A DNA stretch of 64,000 bases from VFMC01 sp050248155 (GTDB lineage Bacteria; Actinomycetota; Acidimicrobiia; Acidimicrobiales; Ilumatobacteraceae), in NCBI GenBank assembly GCA_050248155.1, contig JBFWSW010000013.1, positions 25,884 through 89,883 on the forward strand. The letters are read 5' to 3'. Of the stretch, positions 34,265-42,736 are shown one piece after another; position 1 is the stretch's first letter; every line of letters begins with the position of its first letter. Both the position numbers and the translations under genes were made by a program. The notes under the pieces are model-generated. The model saw only the letters and a list, made by a program, of their open reading frames with translations, was not told the origin of the DNA and did not search any database.

Positions 34265-34860
34265 CCGGCGAGCATCCGATGGAACCGAACGGCGAGCCGA
34301 CGGGTGTATCGAACGTGGACTTCACGCTGCCGGTACCGGACACGCCGATCGAGGTCGCTGCGGAGGTCGAGCGCGAGCTCTCGGTCGAGCTGTCCTTCGA
34401 CGACTTCTACCGGCTCAACCGCACGCCGGTGGGCAGAGCGCTCGCGGTCACGCTGCGCGACCCGGTGCTCGCCGCGGAAGCGGTGGACGAAGCGATGGCG
34501 CGAGCCTTCCAACGGTGGGACCGCGTCGGGCGTCTCGACAACCCGGGCGGTTGGGTCTACCGGGTCGGACTGAACTGGAGCCGGTCGGTCGTCCGTCGGC
34601 TGATCCGGCCGGCACCGATCTGGATGTCGGGTCCCGACACCGTGCCACCGCCGACGGTCGCCGACCCGGCGATCGACCACGCGCTCGCGCAGCTCACCGT
34701 CGACCAGCGTGCCGTCGTCGTCTGCCGCCTGCTGCTGAACCTGTCCGAGGCACAGACCGCCGACGCGCTCGACATCAAGCCGGGCACCGTGAAGAGCCGG
34801 CTCCACCGAGCGCTCGAGCGCCTCACCCCTCTGCTCATCTCGTTCCGGGAGGACTCCTGA
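34261..34860 (+). CDS. ECF-type RNA polymerase sigma factor
   Basis: A 199-residue sigma-70-family factor. Sigma region 2 spans about 50-105 (FDDFYRLNRTPVGRALAVTL through NPGGWVYRVGLNWSRS). Region 4 spans about 140-190, with the helix-turn-helix LSEAQTADALDIKPGTVKSRLHRALERL. It is translationally coupled on both sides: ATGA overlap with the O-antigen ligase-like gene and TGATG overlap with the downstream membrane protein, its probable regulator. The first 35 residues are non-conserved; an ATG at codon 7 is an alternative start. Confidence 0.87.
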   Translation: MTGEHPMEPNGEPTGVSNVDFTLPVPDTPIEVAAEVERELSVELSFDDFYRLNRTPVGRALAVTLRDPVLAAEAVDEAMARAFQRWDRVGRLDNPGGWVYRVGLNWSRSVVRRLIRPAPIWMSGPDTVPPPTVADPAIDHALAQLTVDQRAVVVCRLLLNLSEAQTADALDIKPGTVKSRLHRALERLTPLLISFREDS

Positions 34861-36854
34861 TGGACCACCACCACGACGGCACACAGACGGTCGCCGACCG
34901 GCTGGCGGATCACGCCGCCGGCATCGATCTCGGTGCACCACGAGTCGAGCTCGTGGTGCGCCGAGGCACGCAGCGACGCCAGCGCCGGCGCACCGGCATC
35001 GCGGTGCTTGCGGTCGGCACCGTGTGCGCGGCCACGATCACGACGATCAACGTGCTCACCCGGCCCACCGAGCGCCGGATCGGCACCTCGACCACCCCTG
35101 ACGTCAGCGCGACGGACGACACCGGGACCGGCTCGGCCTCGTCGCTACGCATCGTGGACTCGAACCTCACCTGGAACCGCTTCGATCCCGAGTCGGCAGC
35201 CGGGGTGAGCCTCAACACGCTCGGGCCGATGAGCGACGGCGCACGACGGCTCGAGGGTGAGGGCCCGTTCCTCACGTGGTCCACGACACCTGGCGCTCCT
35301 CAGGCCCAGATGTGGCGTTCGGACGACGGGCTGTCCTGGGAGCAGGCCGTCAATCCTCCGGTGTCCCCGAACGGATTGGTCCAGTACCAGGGCGGGTTCC
35401 TCGCGTTCGGCACGTCACCGGCGACGGCCGACACGAGCAGGCGCTTCGACGTCGTGATCTCCTCGACCAACGACGGGACGACCTGGGACACCACGACGCT
35501 CCCGATCGACACCAGCCGGTTCGAGGGCCAGCACGGGGTCGCGGCGGTCGGCGTCGGTGCCGGGTCGATCGCGGCCGGCCCGAACGGCGTGCTGGCGATC
35601 GCCAACGTGAGCGTCAACCTCGACTGGCCGAGCCTCCTCCCCCCCGAGGCCCAGCAGTACGGGTGGCAGGTGACGCCCGAGGGGGTCGCCGTGAACGGAC
35701 CACCCACCTGCAGCCATCCGACCTCCGCGAGCACGACGCCCGCCCCGACGACCACGTCGATCACGGCATCGGTCGGCACGGTCGCGGACGCGTCGAGCCC
35801 GACGTCCACCATCCCCGGCGGTGATTGCACCGCCACGACGGCGACGACCACCGTCGGCACGCTGCCGCCTCTCGCTGCCACCACGGTGCCGATGTCGGGC
35901 GAGGCCACGCTCACCTGGGCCGCGCTCGGCATCTCACCGGAGGTCGCCGCAGCCGTGCAGCGCCCGCTCGCACAGCTGTTCTTCTCGGTCGACGGCGATT
36001 CGTGGGAGCACCTGCCGACCCCCGAAGGCACGGGATGGAACGGCGCCTACCTCGCCACCACGCCGTCGGGCTTCGTCGCCGCGCTGCCCACCGACGGCAC
36101 ATCGAGCGTGAGGTTGGCGTCGTCGATCGACGGCCGGGACTGGACCGACCTGGGCGCCGCCCCCATCCTCGGCATCACCGGGCTGGCGACGATGGGCGAC
36201 CGCGTGGTCGTGTCGGGCCCGAGCTCAGAGATGAGCAATGCGGTGGCCGTGCGGTCGCCCGACGGCTCGTGGACGTCGGTCGACCTGGACGACCTGCGCC
36301 TGCCCACCGACGGTGTGAAGACCTCGCTCTACACGGGCTCGCTGGCGGCGAGCCCGACCGGCATCTCGATGATCGCGACGATCGTCGTCGACCCGATCGC
36401 CGAAGTGGGTGGCGTCGACGTCACCCGCAACGGCATCACGATGCACGCCCTCGACTGGCAGGGGAACTTCACCTTCCTCGACTCGTCGGGCACGGAGATC
36501 GGCAAGGTTGTCGACGGCCAGCCGTCGGGCCTCGTCGAGCCGAACCCCGAAGCCGGCGGCTACGTCGTGCGCGACGACGCAGGAGCCGAGATCGCGACCT
36601 TCGACTACGACGACCTCTCCCAAGCGGCCGAGGAGTCCGGCGTGGTGGTGCAGCGCTCGTTCGTCATCCACAGCACCGACGGCGTGTCGTGGTCACGCGA
36701 GGCGCTCACCGATCTCGCCGGCGAGCCGGTCAGCGGCACCGGTGGCGTTCGCCTCACCGACACCCAGGTGATCGTCGCCGTGAACGTCACCGGTCAGCAG
36801 AACCCCGATGGCACCCCGAAGCAAGTGCTGCTGGTCGGCACCCCGCGCTCCTGA
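34860..36854 (+). CDS. Membrane-anchored Asp-box protein, candidate anti-sigma regulator
   Basis: A 664-residue type II-like protein: about 47 cytosolic residues (His-rich start, basic end), one helix (about 48-66), then a large extracytoplasmic region. That region holds at least five S-x-D-x-G-x-x-W Asp boxes (WRSDDGLSWE, SSTNDGTTWD, FSVDGDSWE, SSIDGRDWT, HSTDGVSWS), the hallmark of BNR/sialidase-like beta-propellers, interrupted by a Thr-rich insertion. Its position directly after an ECF sigma gene, with a 1-nt stop/start overlap, suggests a sensor that controls that factor. No ZAS zinc motif is seen, so this is inference. Confidence 0.7.
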   Translation: MDHHHDGTQTVADRLADHAAGIDLGAPRVELVVRRGTQRRQRRRTGIAVLAVGTVCAATITTINVLTRPTERRIGTSTTPDVSATDDTGTGSASSLRIVDSNLTWNRFDPESAAGVSLNTLGPMSDGARRLEGEGPFLTWSTTPGAPQAQMWRSDDGLSWEQAVNPPVSPNGLVQYQGGFLAFGTSPATADTSRRFDVVISSTNDGTTWDTTTLPIDTSRFEGQHGVAAVGVGAGSIAAGPNGVLAIANVSVNLDWPSLLPPEAQQYGWQVTPEGVAVNGPPTCSHPTSASTTPAPTTTSITASVGTVADASSPTSTIPGGDCTATTATTTVGTLPPLAATTVPMSGEATLTWAALGISPEVAAAVQRPLAQLFFSVDGDSWEHLPTPEGTGWNGAYLATTPSGFVAALPTDGTSSVRLASSIDGRDWTDLGAAPILGITGLATMGDRVVVSGPSSEMSNAVAVRSPDGSWTSVDLDDLRLPTDGVKTSLYTGSLAASPTGISMIATIVVDPIAEVGGVDVTRNGITMHALDWQGNFTFLDSSGTEIGKVVDGQPSGLVEPNPEAGGYVVRDDAGAEIATFDYDDLSQAAEESGVVVQRSFVIHSTDGVSWSREALTDLAGEPVSGTGGVRLTDTQVIVAVNVTGQQNPDGTPKQVLLVGTPRS

Positions 36855-36870
36855 CGGCAGCCCATCCCGC

Positions 36871-36917
36871 AACTCTGGCAGTCCCGTGTCGCTCAACGAC
36901 GTGGGACTGCCAGAGTT
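36871..36917. repeat. Palindromic repeat, family A copy 3 (likely bidirectional terminator)
   Basis: Perfect 15-bp arms AACTCTGGCAGTCCC (36871-36885) and GGGACTGCCAGAGTT (36903-36917), with an inner GTCG/CGAC pair. It lies between two convergent genes (stops at 36854 and 36926), as expected for a bidirectional terminator, but shares sequence with copies 1 and 2 near 32.4 kb, including a preceding CCCATCCC. Confidence 0.8.
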
Positions 36918-36925
36918 CGGGTTGG

Positions 36926-38086
36926 TCAGGGTGCCGTCAAGCTGCGGCCGACGATCTCCTTCATGATCTCGCTCGTGCCGCCGTAGATGGTCTGCACGCG
37001 GCTGTCGAGCCAGGCACGACCGATCGGGTACTCGCGCATGTAGCCGTAGCCGCCGTGCAGCTGCAGGCAGCGGTCGACCACCTTGTTCTGCAGCTCGGTG
37101 GTCAGCAGCTTGGCTGCCGCGGCCTGTTCGGCGCTGAGCTGGCCTTCGACGTGCAGCTCGAGGCACCGGTCGACGTACACCTCGGCGGCCTGCGTCTCGG
37201 TGTGCAGCTCGGCGAGCAGGAACTTGGTGTTCTGGAACTGGGCGATCGGCTGGCCGAACGCCGTGCGCTCCTTGGTGTGCTCGAGCGTCCAGCGCAGGGC
37301 CGCCTGTGACACGGCGACCGCGCTGACGGCCATGCTGAGCCGCTCCTGCGCGAGGTTGCGCATGAGGTACACGAACCCCATGCCCTCCTCGCCGAGCAGG
37401 TTCTCGGCAGGCACCTCGACGTCGGCGAACGACATCTCCGCCGTGTCCTGCGCGTGCTGCCCGAGTTTGTCGAGGTTGCGGCCGCGTTCGAACCCCGGCA
37501 TGCCGCGCTCGATCACCAGCAGGCTCATGCCGCGGTGTGCCTTCGACGGATCGGTCTTGACGACCGTGACGACGAGATCGCTGTTGATGCCGTTGGTGAT
37601 GAACGTCTTCGAGCCGTTCACGACATAGTGGTCGCCGTGGCGAACAGCGGTCGTCCGAACCCCGGCCAGGTCGCTGCCCGCGTTCGGCTCGGTCATCGCG
37701 ATCGCGCCGATCTGCTCGCCCGTCACCATCGACGGCAGCCAGCGCGCCTTCTGGTCGTCGGTCGCGAGCCCGGTGAAGTACGGCAGCACGATGTCGTTGT
37801 GCAACGTGATCCCGTTGCCGCTGCCGACCACGCCCGCCGAGGCGACCTCCTCGCTCATGATCGCGCCGAAGCGGTAGTCCTCGGTCCCGCCGCCGCCGTA
37901 CTGCTCGTCGACCGCGTAACCGAGGAAGCCGTGCTTGCCGGCCTCGAGCCAGATGCTGCGCGGCGTGATCTCGTCGCGCTCCCACTGCTCGTGGTTCGGT
38001 ACGACCTCGTTGTGGAGCCAGCTCCGGAACGCGGCCCGGAACTGCTCGTGATCGTCGCCATAGACGGTGCGGGGGATGGCTTGCAT
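36926..38086 (-). CDS. Acyl-CoA dehydrogenase family protein
   Basis: A 386-residue acyl-CoA dehydrogenase of canonical length. IAMTEPNAGSDLAGV (FAD contact), YVVNGSKTFITNG, and the C-terminal LQLHGGYGYMREYPIGRAWLDSRVQTIYGGTSEIMKEIVGRSL are present; the Glu of the YGGTSE segment fits the catalytic-base position of long/isovaleryl-type enzymes. TAGAGT on the minus strand (38094-38099) is 7 nt from the ATG, so it has its own promoter although it starts only 10 nt after the LigD gene. Confidence 0.92.
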   Translation of the reverse strand: MQAIPRTVYGDDHEQFRAAFRSWLHNEVVPNHEQWERDEITPRSIWLEAGKHGFLGYAVDEQYGGGGTEDYRFGAIMSEEVASAGVVGSGNGITLHNDIVLPYFTGLATDDQKARWLPSMVTGEQIGAIAMTEPNAGSDLAGVRTTAVRHGDHYVVNGSKTFITNGINSDLVVTVVKTDPSKAHRGMSLLVIERGMPGFERGRNLDKLGQHAQDTAEMSFADVEVPAENLLGEEGMGFVYLMRNLAQERLSMAVSAVAVSQAALRWTLEHTKERTAFGQPIAQFQNTKFLLAELHTETQAAEVYVDRCLELHVEGQLSAEQAAAAKLLTTELQNKVVDRCLQLHGGYGYMREYPIGRAWLDSRVQTIYGGTSEIMKEIVGRSLTAP

Positions 38087-38096
38087 GTCGACCACT

Positions 38097-39023
38097 CTAG
38101 GAAGCGGTGCCAGGGAGGCGCTGCTCGATGGAGAGGACCGGGGCAAACAGGTCGCCCAGGTCGGCCACGCGGCCGAGGACGTCGTCGATCTCGAAGCGGA
38201 GGTCGGTGTCTCCCGCCGCGCAGGCCTCGACCTCGTCCCAGGTCACGGGGGTGCTGACCCACGGGCGCAGACGCGCACGCATCGAGTACACCCCGATCGT
38301 CGTCTTGTGCCGCACGTTCTGGCTCCAGTCGACGAACACCTTGCCCGGGCGCACCGCCTTCGCCATCGTCGTCGTCACCCGCTTCGGGTGCTGCTTCTCG
38401 AGCAGCTGCCCGACCGCGAGCGCGAACTGACCAGCCTGGTCGTGCGTGCACGGCGTGTTCAAGGGGACGTAGAGCTGCATCCCCTTCGAACCCGACGACT
38501 TCGGCCATCCCTCCAACCCGACAGCCGCCAGCACCTCGCGCGCCAGCAGCGCGATCTGGCTGCAGTCGACGATCGTCGCCGGCTCACCCGGGTCGAGGTC
38601 GAACACCACCATCGTCGGCGAGTCGAGGTCGGCAGCAAGCGCCATCGGCACGTGCAGCTCGAGCGCCGCCATGTTGGCCGACCACACGAGCGACGCGGGC
38701 TCGTCCAGCCGGCAGTACCCGATGTCGCCGTTGTGGTCGCCGGGCCCGAGCGCGGTTCCGACCCACGACGGCCGGTGCTTGGGGCACCGCTTCTCGAAGA
38801 ACCCGGGCTTGTCGGCACCGTCCGGGAACCGCAGCAGCGTGATGCAGCGACCAGCGAGGTGCGGCAACATGACGGGCGCGATGCGCGCGTAGTAGTCGAT
38901 CACCTGTGCCTTCGAGACGGCCGGGCCGAGGTCGCTCGCCGGATAGAGCACCTTGTCGAGGTTGCTGAGCGGCAGTTCGCGGCCACCGACCGAGACCGTG
39001 GTCGTGGTCGACCGGGGGCTCAC
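38097..39023 (-). CDS. LigD-type polymerase (primase-polymerase) domain protein
   Basis: A 308-residue stand-alone LigD polymerase domain (AEP superfamily). VVFDLDPGEP (Asp142, Asp144) provides the metal-binding aspartates, and SSGSKGMQLYVPL and VFVDWSQNVRHKTT are the downstream conserved blocks. In bacterial non-homologous end joining it fills gaps, preferring ribonucleotides. The ligase and phosphoesterase domains of full LigD are absent. The GTG start overlaps the ku stop (GTGA, 39020-39023), so production is coupled to Ku. Confidence 0.92.
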   Translation of the reverse strand: MSPRSTTTTVSVGGRELPLSNLDKVLYPASDLGPAVSKAQVIDYYARIAPVMLPHLAGRCITLLRFPDGADKPGFFEKRCPKHRPSWVGTALGPGDHNGDIGYCRLDEPASLVWSANMAALELHVPMALAADLDSPTMVVFDLDPGEPATIVDCSQIALLAREVLAAVGLEGWPKSSGSKGMQLYVPLNTPCTHDQAGQFALAVGQLLEKQHPKRVTTTMAKAVRPGKVFVDWSQNVRHKTTIGVYSMRARLRPWVSTPVTWDEVEACAAGDTDLRFEIDDVLGRVADLGDLFAPVLSIEQRLPGTAS

Positions 39024-39883
39024 GCGCTCTTGCGCACCCGCTTCGGCTTGGCCGGCGCAGGCTCGGCCGCCTCGTGCGGTCCACCGGCCGGATGGCGCTT
39101 CCGCGCGTCCTTGGCGGCCTTCACGCTGGCCTCGAGCGCGGCCATGAGGTCGACGACCTTCGGCGCCTCGGCGACGACGGCAGGCACCTCGAACTCCTCG
39201 CCGGCAGCCTTGCGCTCGATCAGGTCGAGCACGCTCTCGCGGTACTCGTCCCGATACTTGGACGGATCGAAGTCGGTCGACAGCGAGTCGACGAGCGCCT
39301 CGGCCATCTTGACCTCCTTGGCGCTGACGTCGATGTCGTCGAGCACGTCGAGCTCGTCGATGTTGCCCGGATCGACCACTTCGTCGGCGAACACCATCGT
39401 GCTCATCAGCAGCCTGCCGTCCTGGGCGCGGATGGCAGCGACGTACTGCTTGTTGCGCATGACGAAGCGGCCGATGGCGACCTTGCCGGCCTCTTCCATC
39501 GCCCGGGCCAGCAGCACGTAGGGCTTGGGCGTCTTGTCGGGGGCGATGATGTACGGCGTGTCGAAGTACACCGGGTCGATCTCGGTGAGGTCGACGAACT
39601 CCTCGAGGTCGATGCTCTTGGTGGCCGACGGGATGAACGGCTCGAGCTCGTCGGGATCGACGACGACGTAGCGGCCCTTCGTGACCTCGTAGCCCTTCAC
39701 GATGTGCTCGTCGGGCACGTCCTCACCGGTCTCGGCCGACACCTTCTTGAGCCGGATGCGGCTCATCGTCCGGTCGTCGAGCTGGTTGAACGAGACGCTC
39801 TTCTTGCTGACCCCGTGGAAGAGCTTGATGGGGATGGCGACGAGACCGAAGCTGATCGTCCCGCTCCACACTGGCCGTGGCAT
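39020..39883 (-). CDS. ku: DNA end-binding protein Ku
   Basis: A 287-residue bacterial Ku, near the usual 270-300. It begins MPRPVWSGTISFGLVAIPIKLF and keeps the bridge-and-barrel core (KGYEVTKGRYVVVDPDEL, YVAAIRAQDGRLLMSTM). The last 35 residues are Lys/Pro/Ala-rich (KAAKDARKRHPAGG...KPKRVRKSA), the lysine-rich tail that modulates DNA binding. Ku binds double-strand ends and recruits LigD. CAGACT lies 7 nt upstream, one mismatch from the recurrent -10. Confidence 0.94.
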   Translation of the reverse strand: MPRPVWSGTISFGLVAIPIKLFHGVSKKSVSFNQLDDRTMSRIRLKKVSAETGEDVPDEHIVKGYEVTKGRYVVVDPDELEPFIPSATKSIDLEEFVDLTEIDPVYFDTPYIIAPDKTPKPYVLLARAMEEAGKVAIGRFVMRNKQYVAAIRAQDGRLLMSTMVFADEVVDPGNIDELDVLDDIDVSAKEVKMAEALVDSLSTDFDPSKYRDEYRESVLDLIERKAAGEEFEVPAVVAEAPKVVDLMAALEASVKAAKDARKRHPAGGPHEAAEPAPAKPKRVRKSA

Positions 39884-39938
39884 GACGCACAGTCTGCCCG
39901 ATCCGCGCGGAAAGTAACAGTGAGCCGTCGCCGTGCGG

Positions 39939-40805
39939 TCAGCCGGCGAGCACCGCACGCGCGACGAGATCGGTCCCGAACGCGGTCAGGATGGCCAGGT
40001 AGAGCAGGCCGGTCGCCGCCATCACGGCCGAGTAGTAGCGCTCGCGCAGCGCCGCCCGGGTGACGAACACGAGCGCGATGGTCGTGATCGCGCACGCTCC
40101 CCAGAACCAGCCGAGCGTGCCGTTCCACCCGTCGTCCACCTCACCGGTCCAGACGGCAAGCATCCCCGTCGGCAGGAGCAGTGCGGCGACCTCGAGCGGC
40201 CAGACGATGCCGAGCGCGCGGACCAGCTCGTTGAGGTGCCGGCGCGGCAGCCCGGGCTGCACGAGGTACCAGTGCCCGAGCAGCATCGCGTCGGTCACGG
40301 CGCCCAGGAACGCGGCGCCGGCCAACGTGCGCAGCAGGGCGACCACCACGTGCCCCGAGCCGTCGCCGGCCGCATCGATGCCCGCAGCAACGAGTCCGAC
40401 CATGCCGATCGCAGGGGCAATGAGGTCGAGGACCGGCGGGAACTCGGGCCCCTCACGTACCGGGGCGACGCCCTGGCGGTCGATACCGGTCATCTCGGCG
40501 ACGCGAGCGGATCGGCGATCGTGCTCGGCATCGGCCCCCGAGACGCCGGCGCCGCGCCGGACGATCGACACCGCCAGCACGACGAGCGCGCTCACGACCA
40601 CACCGGCCGCGGCTGCCTCGCGCACCGGCAGCACCCCGAACGCCATGCCGCACGCGAACGCCCCCGCAGCCATGAGCAGGTACGTACCGCGCAGCAACCA
40701 GCCGTAGCCGAGCCCGACTTCGCGACGGCGCGTGGTGAACCAGAGGAAGAACAAACCCCCCGTGGCCCATTGCAGCAGAACGGTCGCCGCGTCGAGTCGA
40801 ATCAC
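39939..40805 (-). CDS. Polytopic membrane protein of unknown function
   Basis: A 288-residue protein with about eight hydrophobic helices (for example LLQWATGGLFFLWF, LLMAAGAFACGMAFG, GVVVSALVVLAVSIV, LIAPAIGMVGLVAAG, ACAITTIALVFVT). Conserved-looking polar spots inside the membrane include LLGHWYLVQPGLPRRHL, where the buried His could be a heme or metal ligand (speculative). No family is recognised. The GTG at 40805 lies 7 nt from TAGCCT on the minus strand (40813-40818). It is divergent from the small-ORF chain at 40830. Confidence 0.65.
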   Translation of the reverse strand: MIRLDAATVLLQWATGGLFFLWFTTRRREVGLGYGWLLRGTYLLMAAGAFACGMAFGVLPVREAAAAGVVVSALVVLAVSIVRRGAGVSGADAEHDRRSARVAEMTGIDRQGVAPVREGPEFPPVLDLIAPAIGMVGLVAAGIDAAGDGSGHVVVALLRTLAGAAFLGAVTDAMLLGHWYLVQPGLPRRHLNELVRALGIVWPLEVAALLLPTGMLAVWTGEVDDGWNGTLGWFWGACAITTIALVFVTRAALRERYYSAVMAATGLLYLAILTAFGTDLVARAVLAG

Positions 40806-40829
40806 TGCAGGAAGGCTAACGACGTGCCG

Positions 40830-41003
40830 ATGAAACGGAGCCGACGACGACGCCCGCCGCCAGCGAAGAAGTCGGCGGGGCCAAACCTCCACCGCCGCCA
40901 GTACGTGTCCCCGAAGACGCCCGCCGAACCGCCAGGAGACATCATGAACGAGAGCTGGTCGCTCGATCCGAACCGCCGAGGTGCAAACGGAGAGAGGTCG
41001 TGA
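40830..41003 (+). CDS. Small basic hypothetical ORF (57 aa)
   Basis: A 57-residue frame: strongly basic start (MKRSRRRRPPPAKKSAG), then a Pro-rich middle and a polar end (NESWSLDPNRRG). No domain. Kept because its TGA overlaps the GTG of the next small ORF (GTGA, 41000-41003), forming an overlapping chain that runs into larger genes. TAACGA 7 nt upstream is an imperfect -10. An ATG at 40944 could make a 19-residue leader peptide instead. Confidence 0.4.
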   Translation: MKRSRRRRPPPAKKSAGPNLHRRQYVSPKTPAEPPGDIMNESWSLDPNRRGANGERS

Positions 41004-41095
41004 TCGCCCGTCGAACTGCCCTGAGAGCAACCGGCGTCGTCGCTCTCGCGGCCGCCACGCTCTCGCTGATGCTGACTGCCGTGCGGGCCGGCTGA
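41000..41095 (+). CDS. Single-helix membrane micropeptide (31 aa)
   Basis: A 31-residue frame beginning GTG: MIARRTALRATG followed by one hydrophobic helix (VVALAAATLSLMLTAV). GGAGAGAGG lies just upstream, a good ribosome-binding site. It overlaps the previous frame by 4 nt and shares one base with the next ATG (TGATG at 41093-41097), so it would be translationally coupled to both. Confidence 0.5.
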   Translation: MIARRTALRATGVVALAAATLSLMLTAVRAG

Positions 41096-41775
41096 TGGCT
41101 CGGCGCCGCACTCGTACTGCGGCCGCCACCAAGGTGGCTGCGACTGGGCTCAGCGTCGGCGCGACGCTGGCAGGTGTCGGGCTGATCGCGCACGCCGACG
41201 CCACGCCGTCGGGTGATGCCTCGGACGATCAGGTCCTCCCCGCGAGCACGACGGCGACATCGCCGACCGCGGTGACCGTCACGCCCGAGACGTCACTCGG
41301 CGCCCCGACCGCTGCAACGGTCCCGTCCGGGCCGGTCGACGCTGCTGCGACTGCTCTCGTCCCACTGCCGCCCGATGGGATCAGCCTGCAGACCCAGATC
41401 CTGACGACGGCGACCACGGGGCCGGCCGTACCGAGCGACACCGCGCCGGTCGAGGGCACCACTGCCACGACTGCGCCGGCGGCGAAGGTGCCCACCGGAG
41501 GTGGCGGCAGCCAGCCGTCGGGAGGCGTTCCCCCCGCCACCGCTGCACCGGTCGCTCCGAGCGGCGGAGCCCCGGCCGACACGACCCCGGCACAGACCGC
41601 TCCGCAGGCGACGGCTCCGGCTGCGACCGCACCGCCGGCGACCGCACCGCCTGCGACTCCCCCGCCGGCGACGGCGCCACCGGCCACCGCGCCCCCGGCG
41701 ACGGCACCCCCGGCAACGGCGCCACCCCCCACGCTGCCGCCGCCGGACACCACCGTCTCACGTGGCACCGCGTGA
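41095..41775 (+). CDS. Secreted/membrane-anchored Pro-Ala-Thr-rich protein
   Basis: A 226-residue protein with a basic start (MARRRTRTAAATK), one hydrophobic segment (about 16-32) and then a low-complexity extracellular region rich in Ala, Thr and Pro. Residues about 163-215 consist of APPAT-type tandem repeats. No folded domain and no [ST]GA[TS] flavinylation motif typical of ApbE targets was found. It precedes apbE, so it may be a cell-wall-spanning linker or a partner that lost an FMN-binding domain (inference). Start chosen from TGATG coupling with the micropeptide. Confidence 0.6.
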   Translation: MARRRTRTAAATKVAATGLSVGATLAGVGLIAHADATPSGDASDDQVLPASTTATSPTAVTVTPETSLGAPTAATVPSGPVDAAATALVPLPPDGISLQTQILTTATTGPAVPSDTAPVEGTTATTAPAAKVPTGGGGSQPSGGVPPATAAPVAPSGGAPADTTPAQTAPQATAPAATAPPATAPPATPPPATAPPATAPPATAPPATAPPPTLPPPDTTVSRGTA

Positions 41776-41785
41776 GGAGCCGGCC

Positions 41786-42736
41786 ATGACGACGACCGTG
41801 ATGGAACGGCGTGCGGCGAGGCTCGTCCGATTCCGGGCGATGAGCACCGACGTCGAGATCCTGGTGGTCGGTGGCGACGAGCCACTGTCGGGGTGGGCGC
41901 GCGCCCGCGTCGAGGCGCTCGAGCAGCTCTGGAGCCGCTTCCGGGACGACTCCGAGATCAGCGCCGTCAACCGCGCGGGCGGCGTGCCGGTCGAGGTGTC
42001 GGCAGAGACCGTGCGAGCAGTGCGCGCGGCCTGCGCGGCCTGGGTGTTCACTCGCGGTGCGTTCGACCCCACGGTGCACGACTCACTGCTGCGTCTCGGC
42101 TACGACGACTCCATCGAGGTGGTGCGCGGGCGCGAGCCGGCTCGCGCCGAGTCGACCGCGCTGCCCGCGCCCGGCTGCGCCGGGATCGTCCTCGACGAGG
42201 CCGTCGGGGTGGTGCAGCTGCCACCCGATGTCCGGCTCGACCTCGGCGGCATCGGCAAGGGCCTCGCTGCCGACGACGTCGCGACGGGCCTCGTCGAGCG
42301 TGGCGCCACTGGCGCCCTCGTCAACATCGGCGGCGACGTCCGCGTCATCGGCTCACCCGCCGTCTCGGCAGCGTGGCACGTGCAGATCGAGGACCCGCTG
42401 ACTGCGCGGACCTGCGCGGTCGTCGAGCTCCTCGACGGTGGTGTGGCCACGAGCACCACCCTGCGACGCCGCTGGCGCTCGACCACCCGCGTCGACCGGC
42501 ACCACCTCATCGATCCGGGCCGGGGGGCCAGCACCCCGGAGCTCGGGGCAGCCATCATCGGAGCGACCGTCGTGGCCGGAACGGCCGGTTGGGCCGATGC
42601 GCTCTCGAAGGTGCCCTTCGTCCTCGGAGGGTTGCCGGACGACCTGTTCGACGCCGTGTCGGCCTTGGTCATCCGGACCGACGGTTCGTACGCATCGGTC
42701 GGGCCCGTTCGCTTCGCACTGGGCGGTGTCGCATGA
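41786..42736 (+). CDS. apbE: FAD:protein FMN transferase (ApbE family)
   Basis: A 316-residue ApbE. AMSTDVEILVVG at the N-terminus, LWSRFRDDSEISAVNR, DLGGIGKGLAADDVA, ALVNIGGDVRVIG, ATSTTLRRRW and HHLIDPGRG are the family blocks, including the Mg2+/FAD-binding Asp region. It attaches FMN covalently to Thr of extracytosolic electron-transfer proteins. No signal peptide is evident. GAGGAG precedes the ATG, 10 nt after the previous stop. Its stop overlaps the next ATG (42733-42736). Confidence 0.9.
   Translation: MTTTVMERRAARLVRFRAMSTDVEILVVGGDEPLSGWARARVEALEQLWSRFRDDSEISAVNRAGGVPVEVSAETVRAVRAACAAWVFTRGAFDPTVHDSLLRLGYDDSIEVVRGREPARAESTALPAPGCAGIVLDEAVGVVQLPPDVRLDLGGIGKGLAADDVATGLVERGATGALVNIGGDVRVIGSPAVSAAWHVQIEDPLTARTCAVVELLDGGVATSTTLRRRWRSTTRVDRHHLIDPGRGASTPELGAAIIGATVVAGTAGWADALSKVPFVLGGLPDDLFDAVSALVIRTDGSYASVGPVRFALGGVA

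Noticed and set aside
41580..41760. APPAT-coding tandem repeats considered as a CRISPR or DNA-level repeat array
   Set aside because: The repeats are in frame, short and without spacers; they reflect a low-complexity protein linker.
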